Assembly: GCF_018687515.1 (NCBI RefSeq)
Contig: NZ_CP061294.1
Span: 930,001 to 994,000, forward strand
Source: Polynucleobacter sp. MWH-Spelu-300-X4
GTDB taxonomy: Bacteria > Pseudomonadota > Gammaproteobacteria > Burkholderiales > Burkholderiaceae
Direction of reading: 5' to 3'
Length of the DNA: 64,000 nucleotides
How positions within the stretch are numbered: position 1 is the stretch's first letter; the number at the start of each line of letters is the position of its first letter. Shown in pieces: positions 56,029-64,000 of this stretch. A program made the position numbers and the translations under genes. Under the pieces are notes generated by a model, which saw only the letters and a list, made by a program, of their open reading frames with translations, was not told where the DNA came from and did no database searches.

Positions 56029-56238
56029 ATGAACCTTCTTCAAAGCTCTCAAGGCAAGTTCCCCCCAGGCAGCCAACTTAAACATTTAAAAACTGGTGGG
56101 CACTATCGTGTGATTGGCCTAGCAAAAATTGAAGCCACCTTAGAAATAGCTTATGTCTATGAATCATTACAAACTAAAGACTACTGGATTAGGCCGCAAG
56201 CAGAAATGGAAGATGGCCGATTTGAACTCTGTATTTAA
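56029..56238 (+). CDS. DUF1653 protein
   Basis: A 69-aa protein typical of DUF1653: KFPPGSQLKHLKTGGHYRVIGLAKIEATLEIAYVYESLQTKDYWIRPQAEMEDGRF, with the HxKTGxxYxV and WxRP blocks. Small SH3-like beta fold is expected. The function is unknown. The stop overlaps the convergent EamA transporter by 4 nt. Confidence 0.88.
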   Translation: MNLLQSSQGKFPPGSQLKHLKTGGHYRVIGLAKIEATLEIAYVYESLQTKDYWIRPQAEMEDGRFELCI

Positions 56239-57140
56239 CGTAGTTTAATTTTTGATGAAACCAATATACCTAACAAAATTAAACAAAAAGCCAAAGCATG
56301 AAATAACTGAGGCATCTCGCCAAGTAAAACAGCAGACATAACTGCTGCGAATACAGGCGTTAAATTAGAAAAAAATGATGCGACAGCAGGGCCGGCCTCC
56401 TGAACCCCCAAACCCCAACATCTAAAGGCAATAATGGATGGCCCAATCGCGATGTAAATCAACAAAGCCAATACCCAAGCGTTGAACTGAAAATGAAAAG
56501 TACCTGTCATTGCTTCCACACCTGAAAAAGCAATCGATGAAATTAAACCAAAAATAACTTGTGCCAACAAGAATTCAGCCCAATGCCACTGACGCTCGTT
56601 GCTTGAACCAGGCTTCGTTAACATCCAGCTATAAAAACCCCAGATAATGGTTCCAAACAAGATAAATAAATCTCCAACGACCAGATGGATATTTAACAAT
56701 GCCGATATTTCACCGCGAGACAGAACCACCATCACCCCTAAAATGGAAATAAAGGCGCCAACAAGCTGACGCCATTCAGGGCGAACATCATAAAAAACTG
56801 CACCAATCAACAACATCCAGATAGGCATTGATGCTGCAATCAAAGTCACATTAATAGGTGTTGATGTTTGCAAAGATAAATATTGGAGCGTGTTGTACCC
56901 ACCCACAGCAAACAAGCCCAAAAGAAAAAAACGTGTCTTATGTTTCCATAAAGGGCTTTGCTTCTTAAGAATTCGCCAGCCTAAGGGAAGCAAAACTAAA
57001 GCGGCAAAAATCCAACGAAACAGATTTAACGTCATAGGAGAAACAATACCAACTGACATACGCCCCAAAACCGCATTGCTTGCCCACAACAAAGGAGACA
57101 AACTCATCAAAAAAATAATGCGAGGAGACAAATGGGTCAT
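56235..57140 (-). CDS. EamA (DMT family) inner-membrane transporter
   Basis: A 301-aa drug/metabolite transporter with ten helices in two EamA repeats (WASNAVLGRMSVGIVSPMTLNLFRWIFAALVLLPLGW; LLNIHLVVGDLFILFGTIIWGFYSWMLTKP). The substrate is not known; relatives export amino acids or metabolites. Divergent from slyX. Confidence 0.88.
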   Translation of the reverse strand: MTHLSPRIIFLMSLSPLLWASNAVLGRMSVGIVSPMTLNLFRWIFAALVLLPLGWRILKKQSPLWKHKTRFFLLGLFAVGGYNTLQYLSLQTSTPINVTLIAASMPIWMLLIGAVFYDVRPEWRQLVGAFISILGVMVVLSRGEISALLNIHLVVGDLFILFGTIIWGFYSWMLTKPGSSNERQWHWAEFLLAQVIFGLISSIAFSGVEAMTGTFHFQFNAWVLALLIYIAIGPSIIAFRCWGLGVQEAGPAVASFFSNLTPVFAAVMSAVLLGEMPQLFHALAFCLILLGILVSSKIKLR

Positions 57141-57262
57141 TTTTAATTAGCTTCTTCAACTGAAGTGCCTATCATAATGCTTCAAATCTACATTTGCTCG
57201 ATGAGCCCCTAATCAGCTATGCTTACACGTATCAAGCTTTTATAAAGCATTAAAGGGAATAT

Positions 57263-57472
57263 ATGTCAGTTGATGAGCGCATCACCAATCTTGAAATCAA
57301 ACTTAGCTTCACTGAAGACTTAATTGAAGAGCTCAATCAAACTGTTTACAAACAACAGCAGCAAATCGAGTTGCTTTACAAAGAAATTAAAGCACTAAAA
57401 ATACAAATGGCTAATAGCATGCCAGTTGAAGGAGGCAGTAGCCTGCGCGACGAAATACCGCCACACTATTAG
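57263..57472 (+). CDS. slyX: SlyX-like coiled-coil protein
   Basis: A 69-aa coiled-coil protein: MSVDERITNLEIKLSFTEDL then IEELNQTVYKQQQQIELLYKEIKALK, ending in DEIPPHY, the family tail (PPHY). AAGGGAA precedes the ATG. The function of SlyX is unknown. Convergent with the YaeQ gene. Confidence 0.92.
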   Translation: MSVDERITNLEIKLSFTEDLIEELNQTVYKQQQQIELLYKEIKALKIQMANSMPVEGGSSLRDEIPPHY

Positions 57473-57486
57473 CCCGCTAACTTAGC

Positions 57487-58047
57487 TTACTTCCAACGCT
57501 CACAAGTTACTTCAAGCGTCCCCTTCTCGCAGCTCAACATCAAATGGCCATCTTGTATGGTTGCTTGTATTTGCATAGTTCGCTCTGCCCACATCGCTAA
57601 CTGTTGAGAAATATCAGCACTCACCCGATACACAGACAACTTATCCATTCTAGTTAACTTGTTCTCTATTCCCTTCCACCAAACCTCTGCAGCATGGTGA
57701 TAAGCATAGACAACTACTTTTTCAGATTTAGAACAGGCTCTGCTCAAAGGCTTTTCTTCTGGTTGCCCCACCTCTACCCATAGCTTAGTTTGCCCAGTAA
57801 AGTCTTTTAACCAAACATCCGGCTCATCAGGATCCGATAATCCGGCACCAAACACCAACTGACCATCCCCATTACAAAGATCATTTAAAAAATGAGCGTT
57901 AAAAGATAATGCCAATAAACGCATCATCATGCGCTCATCTGTTTCACTAGGATGTCTAGCCAAGGTCAAACTGTGATCAGCGTAGTAACCATGATCAATA
58001 TCAGCCACAGACAGATTGACTTTAAATATAGTTGCTTTAGTGGCCAT
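57487..58047 (-). CDS. yaeQ: YaeQ family protein
   Basis: A 186-aa YaeQ protein (MATKATIFKVNLSVADIDHGYYADHSLTLARHPSETDERMMMRLLALSFNA; GLSDPDEPDVWLKDFTGQTKLWVEVGQPEEK). The fold is a variant of the PD-(D/E)XK nuclease superfamily. Some members suppress RfaH-like phenotypes; the biochemical role is not settled. Divergent from the DarP-like gene with 53 bp between starts. Confidence 0.93.
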   Translation of the reverse strand: MATKATIFKVNLSVADIDHGYYADHSLTLARHPSETDERMMMRLLALSFNAHFLNDLCNGDGQLVFGAGLSDPDEPDVWLKDFTGQTKLWVEVGQPEEKPLSRACSKSEKVVVYAYHHAAEVWWKGIENKLTRMDKLSVYRVSADISQQLAMWAERTMQIQATIQDGHLMLSCEKGTLEVTCERWK

Positions 58048-58100
58048 AAGGTATTTTTACTTTTCTATCAGTATTTGCAGGAGTCTGCGAAAATAGCATT

Positions 58101-58427
58101 ATGAAGCAATCAAATTACCAGGAAGAAGATCCAGCGTTTGAAAAACCGAGCAAATCGGAAATTAAACGCCGTCTAGAAGCTCGCCATAACTTAGCTGAGG
58201 AAATTAGCCAATTAACCCCAGATAAATGGAAACAAATGCCTTTGCCAGAGGACTTTCTAGAGGCTCTTCATCAAACTGCTCATGTTCGCAGTCATGGTGG
58301 CATACGCCGTCATATCGCTTATTTAGGAAAATTGATGGGAGGACTTGAAGAATCCGAAGTTCAAGCCATCAAACAAGCGTTTATTACTATTGTTGGCGTC
58401 AAAAAAGCCACCAGAATGAAAATTTAA
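58101..58427 (+). CDS. DarP/YjgA-like (DUF615) protein, C-terminally truncated
   Basis: A 108-aa protein with the DarP N-terminal region: [65 protein letters not shown]. DarP (YjgA) promotes late 50S subunit assembly and is normally about 180 aa. Here the C-terminal half, including the conserved LWPDADRQxLRxLIRxA-type region, is missing. Only 64 bp remain before ygiQ, so a frameshift alone cannot explain it; the sequence has been lost or the gene is naturally short. Confidence 0.75.
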   Translation: MKQSNYQEEDPAFEKPSKSEIKRRLEARHNLAEEISQLTPDKWKQMPLPEDFLEALHQTAHVRSHGGIRRHIAYLGKLMGGLEESEVQAIKQAFITIVGVKKATRMKI

Positions 58428-58491
58428 GACCCACCGTTGCTCCATAAGCCATAACAAGCAAGAAAAGCTTAAAAAGCCTAAAATTACGCCT

Positions 58492-60789
58492 GTGAATGCC
58501 CCCGTACCTCTATCGCTAATTCCAAGCGCTCCAACACTCGATTCTTTCCCTAAATACTGGGCTGAGTGCTTTGGCACATCTACTTTCTTACCTATGAGCA
58601 AGAAAGAAATGGATCAGCTTGGTTGGGATAGTTGCGACATCATCATTGTTACTGGCGATGCCTATGTGGATCACCCTAGTTTTGGCATGGCCATTATTGG
58701 TCGATTATTAGAGTCACAGGGTTTTAGAGTTGGCATCATTGCTCAACCTGACTGGCAATCTGCAGACCCATTTAAAGGATTGGGCAAACCCAACCTCTTC
58801 TTTGGTGTAGCCGCTGGCAACATGGACTCCATGATCAATCGCTATACGGCTGATCGCAAAGTTCGTAGTGACGATGCTTACACTCCTGGTGGCATTGGCG
58901 GCAAACGCCCAGATCGTTGCTCCCTTGTTTACGCACAACGATGCCGAGAAGCCTACCCCGAAGTTCCTATTGTGATGGGTGGCATTGAAGCATCATTACG
59001 CCGTATTGCGCACTATGATTATTGGCAAGACAAAGTACGTCGCTCAATTCTGATTGACGCTAAAGCAGACATTCTTTTATACGGTAATGCCGAAAGAGCT
59101 GTTGTTGAAATCGCCCATCGCCTAGCCAAAGGCGAAGAAATTGGCCAAATCAACAATATCAGAGGAACAGCTTTTGTAAGACGACATCCAGCTCCTGGAT
59201 TTACAGAAATTGATTCAAGTACCGTTGATATCCCTGGCACGATTGATGCCCCTATCAACCCTTACTTAACTCCTGATGAGCAAGCTCAAAATCAAGGTAC
59301 TAGCTGCAAAAAAACAGATGGTTCACTAGATAACGCTACAACTCAAGCGGTGCAAATTATTCCAAGCCCTAAAAAACGCTTAGAAAGAGACACCACAGTT
59401 ATTCGCCTACCGAGCTATGAGGCGGTAAAAAGAGATCCTGTTTTATATGCTCACGCAAATCGCGTGCTGCATCTTGAAACAAACCCGGGCAATGCAAGAG
59501 CTTTGGTGCAGCAACATGGTGAAGGTGCATCTATTCGTGATGTTTGGCTAAACCCTCCTGCTGTCCCTCTTACAACCCAAGAAATGGATCTGGTTTTTGA
59601 TTTACCTTATGCACGAGCTCCGCATCCATCATATGGAGATGCCAAAATTCCAGCATGGGACATGATTCGTTTTTCAGTCAATATCATGCGTGGTTGCTTT
59701 GGCGGCTGTACTTTCTGCTCTATTACTGAACACGAAGGTCGCATTATTCAAAATAGATCATCTAACTCCATCATCAAAGAAATTGAAGATATTAGAGATA
59801 AAGTTCCTGGCTTTACCGGCATCATTTCTGACTTAGGTGGACCAACGGCGAACATGTATCGCATCGCGTGCAAATCAAAAGAAATTGAAGCCCACTGCCG
59901 CAAACCATCCTGTGTCTACCCAGATATTTGCCCTAATTTAAATACAGACCATACGCCACTAATCCAACTCTATCGTCGCGCTAGAGCACTCCCAGGAATT
60001 AAAAAAATATTAATTGGCTCAGGCCTTCGCTATGACCTAGCAGTCAAAGCTCCTGCTTATATCAAAGAACTAGTTAGCCATCATGTCGGGGGCTACCTGA
60101 AGATCGCGCCAGAGCACACAGAACAAGGCCCTTTATCGAAAATGATGAAGCCTGGAATGGGTGCTTACGATAAATTCAAAGAGTTATTTGATAAATACTC
60201 AAAAGAAGCTGGCAAAGAACAATATTTAATTCCTTACTTTATTGCAGCTCATCCTGGTACCAGTGATGAAGACATGATGCGCCTAGCTGTTTGGCTAAAG
60301 AAAAATGGCTTTAGAGCGGATCAAGTTCAAACTTTTTACCCCTCTCCTATGGCCACCGCCACAGCGATGTATCACACCAACAAAAATCCTCTACGCAAAG
60401 TCACAAGAGATAGTGAAACAGTGGATATTGTTCGTGGCGAAAAACGTCGTCGTTTACATAAAGCTTTCTTGCGTTATCACGATGCTAATAACTGGCCTCT
60501 TTTACGTGAAGCATTAAAGAAAATGGGGCGCGCTGATCTTATTGGCAATGGTAAGCACCATTTAATTCCGAACTATCAACCAACAACGGATGGCAGCTAT
60601 CAAAGTCCTCGTCGAAAAAACTCATCGCTAGGAAAAGCAGTCGCTCCTGTAGCACATAACCCACGGGACTTTTCAGTGCCACAAAAGCCTGCTCGCGGAA
60701 AAATGCTCACTCAACATACTGGCCTACCACCACGCGCAGGCACGACCAATAAAAATAAAGCCAGAACAAAATCTCCACAAAAAAAATAA
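58492..60789 (+). CDS. ygiQ: YgiQ family radical SAM protein (UPF0313)
   Basis: A 765-aa radical-SAM protein with GTG start. N-terminal cobalamin-like UPF0313 domain ([31 protein letters not shown]), the cluster motif [19 protein letters not shown], and a basic, low-complexity C-terminal tail ([12 protein letters not shown]). The reaction is unknown. It is closed by a terminator right at its stop. Confidence 0.95.
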   Translation: MNAPVPLSLIPSAPTLDSFPKYWAECFGTSTFLPMSKKEMDQLGWDSCDIIIVTGDAYVDHPSFGMAIIGRLLESQGFRVGIIAQPDWQSADPFKGLGKPNLFFGVAAGNMDSMINRYTADRKVRSDDAYTPGGIGGKRPDRCSLVYAQRCREAYPEVPIVMGGIEASLRRIAHYDYWQDKVRRSILIDAKADILLYGNAERAVVEIAHRLAKGEEIGQINNIRGTAFVRRHPAPGFTEIDSSTVDIPGTIDAPINPYLTPDEQAQNQGTSCKKTDGSLDNATTQAVQIIPSPKKRLERDTTVIRLPSYEAVKRDPVLYAHANRVLHLETNPGNARALVQQHGEGASIRDVWLNPPAVPLTTQEMDLVFDLPYARAPHPSYGDAKIPAWDMIRFSVNIMRGCFGGCTFCSITEHEGRIIQNRSSNSIIKEIEDIRDKVPGFTGIISDLGGPTANMYRIACKSKEIEAHCRKPSCVYPDICPNLNTDHTPLIQLYRRARALPGIKKILIGSGLRYDLAVKAPAYIKELVSHHVGGYLKIAPEHTEQGPLSKMMKPGMGAYDKFKELFDKYSKEAGKEQYLIPYFIAAHPGTSDEDMMRLAVWLKKNGFRADQVQTFYPSPMATATAMYHTNKNPLRKVTRDSETVDIVRGEKRRRLHKAFLRYHDANNWPLLREALKKMGRADLIGNGKHHLIPNYQPTTDGSYQSPRRKNSSLGKAVAPVAHNPRDFSVPQKPARGKMLTQHTGLPPRAGTTNKNKARTKSPQKK

Positions 60790-60814
60790 CCCGCTCATCA
60801 TCTAGCGGGTTTTT
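60789..60814 (+). terminator. Rho-independent terminator of ygiQ
   Basis: ACCCGCT (60789-60795) / AGCGGGT (60804-60810) stem with an 8-nt loop, followed by TTTTT. It begins at the last base of the ygiQ stop codon. Confidence 0.9.
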
Positions 60815-60848
60815 AAATATACTTACATGGTCTTAGGTATCCCTCATA

Positions 60849-61016
60849 CTAGGTCTTAAAATCTGACTTAAGCATATCTTGATTCTCTTCTTTAGGACTT
60901 TTATCTTTTGACTCATCATTAGATTTAGAGCGGCTTGCTTCAGCATAACAAAAAATACAAAATGCAAATAGCATAGCAACACCAAGTATTAAAAATCCAA
61001 AAACTTCTCTATTCAT
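60849..61016 (-). CDS. Small single-helix membrane protein (55 aa)
   Basis: From the ATG ending at 61016, which overlaps the stop of the preceding small gene by 4 nt (ATGA). One transmembrane helix (VFGFLILGVAMLFAFCIFCYA) and a charged, Lys/Glu/Ser-rich tail. No family recognised. The overlap with its neighbour is the main sign that it is real. Confidence 0.45.
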   Translation of the reverse strand: MNREVFGFLILGVAMLFAFCIFCYAEASRSKSNDESKDKSPKEENQDMLKSDFKT

Positions 61017-61216
61017 TCTTTTTCCTTCAAGATATAGCTTCCCATCAGAAATAAACATGTTGAAGCCAGCAAAAGAGCTAAAGTTTTTAACTCATACATC
61101 ACAATTTCAATATCAGAAAATGACATACCGATGGCTGCAATCAATGCAGTCAATGACAATGAGTGCAAATATTTCGAATAAGCATCAATTTGCTCTTTAT
61201 TTGCATTACGAAACAA
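61013..61216 (-). CDS. Small two-helix membrane protein
   Basis: A frame of up to 67 aa: MFRNANKEQIDAYSKYLHSL then two hydrophobic helices (LTALIAAIGMSF; LKTLALLLASTCLFLMGSYIL) and a KEKE tail. The farthest start is a TTG at 61216 with no clear ribosome-binding site, so the true start is uncertain. It is coupled by 4 nt to the next small membrane gene, so the pair may form one unit. Confidence 0.45.
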   Translation of the reverse strand: MFRNANKEQIDAYSKYLHSLSLTALIAAIGMSFSDIEIVMYELKTLALLLASTCLFLMGSYILKEKE

Positions 61217-61312
61217 CTTAAATACGCATTTGAATTTTTATCCCCTCCAATCGTTGAAAGAGAATCATGTTGCTTATGATTATTATAAGTAATTACATCT
61301 AAGCCTTTATGG

Positions 61313-61630
61313 TTAATTGGCCAAGTGAAATGTCTCCTGAATAACTTCAGAACTCACACCAGACACTCTCACTCTTTTTAATCGACTTAAATCTCCAGCC
61401 AATAACTCAACAGATGTGCGACTAATATGAAGTTGCTTTGATATCCAAAATACCAGAGCTTCATTAGCCTTACCTTCAACTGGCGGTGCTGCAAGCCTAA
61501 TTTTTAAACGTCCGTCATGCTCACCCTGAACTTCAGTTTTCTTAGCTCCTGGCTGGCAATAGAGAGCCAAAACATAGGCGTTTGATTGACCAGAATCTTC
61601 TTTTAACCAAACCGGTAAATGTGAACTCAT
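61313..61630 (-). CDS. DUF167 (YggU/UPF0235) family protein
   Basis: A 105-aa protein from the ATG ending at 61630: YVLALYCQPGAKKTEVQGEHDGRLKIRLAAPPVEGKANEALVFWISKQLHISRTSVELLAGDLSRLKRVRVSGV shows the DUF167 blocks QPGAKKT and APPVEGKAN. The frame extends ten codons upstream without family similarity. Role unknown. Divergent from the amidase gene. Confidence 0.9.
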   Translation of the reverse strand: MSSHLPVWLKEDSGQSNAYVLALYCQPGAKKTEVQGEHDGRLKIRLAAPPVEGKANEALVFWISKQLHISRTSVELLAGDLSRLKRVRVSGVSSEVIQETFHLAN

Positions 61631-61675
61631 ACGTCTATTTGAGCACAAAGTTTTCATCAAGGGTAAGATAATCCC

Positions 61676-62962
61676 ATGACAGCCCCCTATCTTCTATCAG
61701 CAACAGATGCCATTAAAAAAATCCAGTCAAATGAACTGACAGCTGAGCAGCTAGTTCGAGCATGCATCGAGCACATAGAAGAAAAAGAACCCATAACGCA
61801 TGCTTGGGTTTCAAACAATTTTCCTGCTGCCATTGAACGAGCAAGGTATTTAGATCGATCTGCTAATCAAGGTATGTTGCATGGCATTCCATTTGGCGCC
61901 AAAGACTTATTTGATACCCATGACTTTGCAACATCTTATGGGTCACCCATTTACGCCAACAATCGACCTAGTGCAGATGCCGTACATATTGCTATGATGC
62001 GACAAGCTGGAGGTGTTTTATTAGGGAAAACCGTTACAACTGAATTTGCAACTTTCAAGGGCGGACCAACGACCAACCCAGCCAACCCTAAACATACCCC
62101 AGGAGGCTCTTCTAGTGGTTCGGCTGCTGCTGTGGCTGATTTCATGGTTCCATTAGCCACAGGCAGTCAAACTGCTGGATCCATTATTAGACCAGCTTCC
62201 TTTTGTGGTGTCATTGGCTACAAACCCACTTTTGGAAAAATTAGTTTAGGTGGATCTAAATCCTTATCGCCGTCATTAGACACTTTAGGTAGTTTTAGCA
62301 GAACAGTAGAAGATGCAGCTTTATGCGTTGCTGCCATGACAGGCGACCGGGAGTTAGCAAATATTAAAAATATTAATGCGCACATCAAAATTGCCACATG
62401 CTTAACAGCTGATGGCTCGCTTGCATCCAAAGAAACAATTGATGCCATCTATCAATCCAGCATCGACATAGGTAAGCTCTTCAATACTCCGATTGCAGAC
62501 TATAAACTGCCCGCCCTATTTTCTGACATGTCAGAACGACACAGTCGCATCATGTCATTTGAAGCAACAAAAAGTTTTACTTTTGAACAAAACAATTATT
62601 CAGAGCAATTAAGCCAACAATTAAAAGGCTTAATTAAACTAGGCAATGCTATTAGCTATGAAAGCTACTCCAAAGATTTAGAAATCGCGCAGACAGCGCA
62701 AATGGAACTAAATCGATTATTCAACCACGATGTAGACATACTCATTACACCAAGCGCTATTGGTGAAGCCCCCAAAGGGCTGGCCCAAACCGGCGATCCA
62801 ATTTTTTGCCGAACGTGGACGCTCATGGGCCTACCTTGCATCACGCTTCCACTGCATCTGGGCCCCAACGGTTTACCCATTGGCATTCAATTAGTAGCGG
62901 GGAAAGGACGTGATTCACTACTTTTATCAGTAGCTCATACGATGATGAATCTTCAAAGATAA
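61676..62962 (+). CDS. Amidase (amidase signature family)
   Basis: A 428-aa amidase-signature enzyme with the Ser-cisSer-Lys triad: Lys76 in PFGAKDLFD, GGSSSGSAAAV with the cis-Ser near 147, and nucleophile Ser169 in GSQTAGSIIRPA. It resembles GatA but lacks a GatB/GatC neighbour, so it is more likely a stand-alone amidase acting on small amides. Its stop overlaps lrgB by 10 nt (convergent). Confidence 0.9.
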   Translation: MTAPYLLSATDAIKKIQSNELTAEQLVRACIEHIEEKEPITHAWVSNNFPAAIERARYLDRSANQGMLHGIPFGAKDLFDTHDFATSYGSPIYANNRPSADAVHIAMMRQAGGVLLGKTVTTEFATFKGGPTTNPANPKHTPGGSSSGSAAAVADFMVPLATGSQTAGSIIRPASFCGVIGYKPTFGKISLGGSKSLSPSLDTLGSFSRTVEDAALCVAAMTGDRELANIKNINAHIKIATCLTADGSLASKETIDAIYQSSIDIGKLFNTPIADYKLPALFSDMSERHSRIMSFEATKSFTFEQNNYSEQLSQQLKGLIKLGNAISYESYSKDLEIAQTAQMELNRLFNHDVDILITPSAIGEAPKGLAQTGDPIFCRTWTLMGLPCITLPLHLGPNGLPIGIQLVAGKGRDSLLLSVAHTMMNLQR

Positions 62963-63684
62963 TTCTTCAAAAGAGGAATCAGTAAAGCTCCTAGAATGCC
63001 ATGCAAGCCCATCGCCAAACTAGCATAAGTGCCTGCCTCTGGATGAACGGCAAACGCCCTTGATGTCCCAATGCCATGCGCTGCAGTTCCCATGGCAAAG
63101 CCTCGTTGCCACCATTGTTTCATCCCCAGTAGATTTAGGATCGTACTACCTAACATTGCCCCTAAGATACCAGTTACGATGGCAAAAACAGCTGTTAGCG
63201 TGGGCGAAACACCTAATCTCTCTGCGATACCCATTGCGATTGGCGCTGTCACAGACTTAGGATAAAAAGCTCCAATAATTGCAGCATCCGCCCCCAACAA
63301 TGTCGCAACACCAACAGCACTAACAATTGAGACCACTCCACCACACAGCAAGGCAACTAGCAATGGAATCAATCTAGATCTCAAAGAGCTAATACCACGA
63401 TAAATAGGAACAGCTAAAGATACCGTTGCCGTTCCCAATAGAAAATGAACAAACTGAGCGCCCTCAAAATATGTTTGATAAGGCATATCAACGACATATA
63501 AACAAATAGCTACCAATAACACCGCAATAGCTACCGGATTAGCCAATGGATACTTATCAGTCTTCTGGTAACACAAATGTCCAACTTGGTAGGCAGTCAA
63601 AGTCAAAATCAAAGCAAATAAAGGACTACCCGATAGGTATACCCATATCTCTGCAATTTTTAGGCCATCAGGAGTCATGAGCAT
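62953..63684 (-). CDS. lrgB: LrgB/CidB family membrane protein
   Basis: A 243-aa protein with about seven hydrophobic segments and the LrgB motifs FYPKSVTAPIAMGIAERLG and FAMGTAAHGIGTSRAFAVHPEAGTYASLAMGLHGILGALLIPLL. In firmicutes LrgAB/CidAB act as holin-like modulators of lysis; plant and bacterial relatives transport glycolate or pyruvate. It overlaps lrgA by 17 nt (an ATG two codons later, at 63678, would overlap less). Confidence 0.92.
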   Translation of the reverse strand: MLMTPDGLKIAEIWVYLSGSPLFALILTLTAYQVGHLCYQKTDKYPLANPVAIAVLLVAICLYVVDMPYQTYFEGAQFVHFLLGTATVSLAVPIYRGISSLRSRLIPLLVALLCGGVVSIVSAVGVATLLGADAAIIGAFYPKSVTAPIAMGIAERLGVSPTLTAVFAIVTGILGAMLGSTILNLLGMKQWWQRGFAMGTAAHGIGTSRAFAVHPEAGTYASLAMGLHGILGALLIPLLKNYL

Positions 63685-64000
63685 CCCTTTTTGCAGTAAA
63701 ACGCAAAACCAGAGCCGTCACAGCAATCGTTGACACAACACTTACTAATAACGCCGCTATAACAGACCAAGCATGAGCACGAAGCTGAGGCAAAAATAAA
63801 ACAACTCCGACAGCTGCTGGAATAAACAACACTCCTAAATGCTGACTAAACGCATCAGATACTAAAGATAGGGAGGCATTAACGTGCCTCCGCACCAATA
63901 AAAATATCAACAGAAATATCAACCCTAAAACTGGGCCGGGAATAATAGGCAATAAAAAATGGGAGACTAACTCTCCTAAACCTTGCCAAAGAAGTATCTG
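63668..64000 (-). CDS. lrgA: LrgA/CidA family membrane protein (5' end beyond the window)
   Basis: The frame is open to the window edge. The readable part starts QILLWQGLGELVSHFL, then LPIIPGPVLGLIFLLIFLLVRR, the core LrgA motif, with further helices and the tail RFTAKRDAHDS. The TTG at 63952 is not a credible start because the coding similarity continues upstream of it. Partner of LrgB; overlapping genes fit a co-translated pair. Function in this organism may be solute (pyruvate or glycolate) transport. Confidence 0.9.
   Translation of the reverse strand, partial: QILLWQGLGELVSHFLLPIIPGPVLGLIFLLIFLLVRRHVNASLSLVSDAFSQHLGVLFIPAAVGVVLFLPQLRAHAWSVIAALLVSVVSTIAVTALVLRFTAKRDAHDS

Noticed and set aside
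61676-62962. GatA subunit of Asp/Glu-tRNA amidotransferase
   Set aside because: No gatB or gatC near, and similarity is general to the amidase-signature family.
63668-63952. Start of lrgA at the TTG ending at 63952
   Set aside because: The reading frame and LrgA-like sequence continue to the window edge, so this would remove the first helix.
1-64000. CRISPR arrays, insertion sequences, rRNA operon
   Set aside because: No regularly spaced repeats, transposase genes or rRNA sequence were seen.

Overview
The window reads as chromosome of a low-GC betaproteobacterium of the order Burkholderiales, most likely a planktonic freshwater Polynucleobacter or close relative. This is inferred from gene content and order (clpX-clpP-tig, ispF-ispD/mfd/serB, a phaC-phaB-phaR-rimO-phaA polyhydroxybutyrate cluster, parE-parC, YaeQ, DUF455, DUF1653) and from AT-rich codon use. 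No marker RNA is present to prove it. Genes are tightly packed, often with 1-4 nt overlaps. Several starts are TTG or GTG (rluD, rimO, tsaB, meaB, ygiQ, an MFS gene).

Region by region: 1-2.3 kb holds the protease/chaperone genes clpX (cut by the window edge), clpP and tig. 2.4-6.1 kb holds an orphan membrane histidine kinase, mscL, an FKBP isomerase and ispF-ispD. 6.1-10.5 kb holds mfd-serB. 10.6-18.3 kb is the polyhydroxybutyrate cluster with rimO inside it, preceded by pgeF and rluD. 18.3-23.0 kb holds bamD, alr, an LplT-like transporter, a TerC-like protein and a cysteine-free remnant of a family-4 uracil-DNA glycosylase beside rimI. 23.0-34.0 kb holds rimI, tsaB, aceB and a complete propionyl-CoA to succinyl-CoA operon (mcm, meaB, pccB, pccA, epimerase), divergent from a GntR regulator whose start codon lies in a perfect 22-bp palindrome. 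34-39 kb holds two small cytochromes c, a RidA/crotonase pair and a four-gene overlapping operon behind a near-consensus Fur box (outer-membrane barrel, flavinylated FMN-binding protein, ApbE, four-helix membrane protein). 39-46 kb holds parC-parE, a CaiB-type CoA-transferase and an MFS carrier.

46-49.3 kb is an AT-rich accessory stretch beside tRNA-Arg(CCT). It has several unrecognised small proteins and one 375-bp gene-free gap with two perfect DnaA boxes. 49.3-53.7 kb is a predicted thiamine salvage locus: a TNR3-type Nudix hydrolase, a PnuC/PnuT-type transporter, a NadR-like kinase, then a TPP riboswitch with a hairpin over the start codon, followed by a TonB-dependent receptor. 54.5-54.75 kb holds tRNA-Asn(GTT) and tRNA-Leu(TAG). 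54.7-64 kb is a run of small conserved housekeeping or unknown-function genes (DUF455, TfoX N-domain, DUF1653, EamA, SlyX, YaeQ, a truncated DarP/YjgA, YgiQ, DUF167), an amidase, and lrgB-lrgA running off the right edge.

Taken together the genes suggest a cell that stores carbon as polyhydroxybutyrate, assimilates propionyl-CoA through B12-dependent methylmalonyl-CoA mutase, uses the glyoxylate shunt enzyme malate synthase, and imports thiamine through the outer membrane. The most interesting units are the Fur-linked flavinylation operon, the thiamine locus and the degenerate glycosylase. No prophage, insertion sequence, CRISPR array or rRNA was seen.
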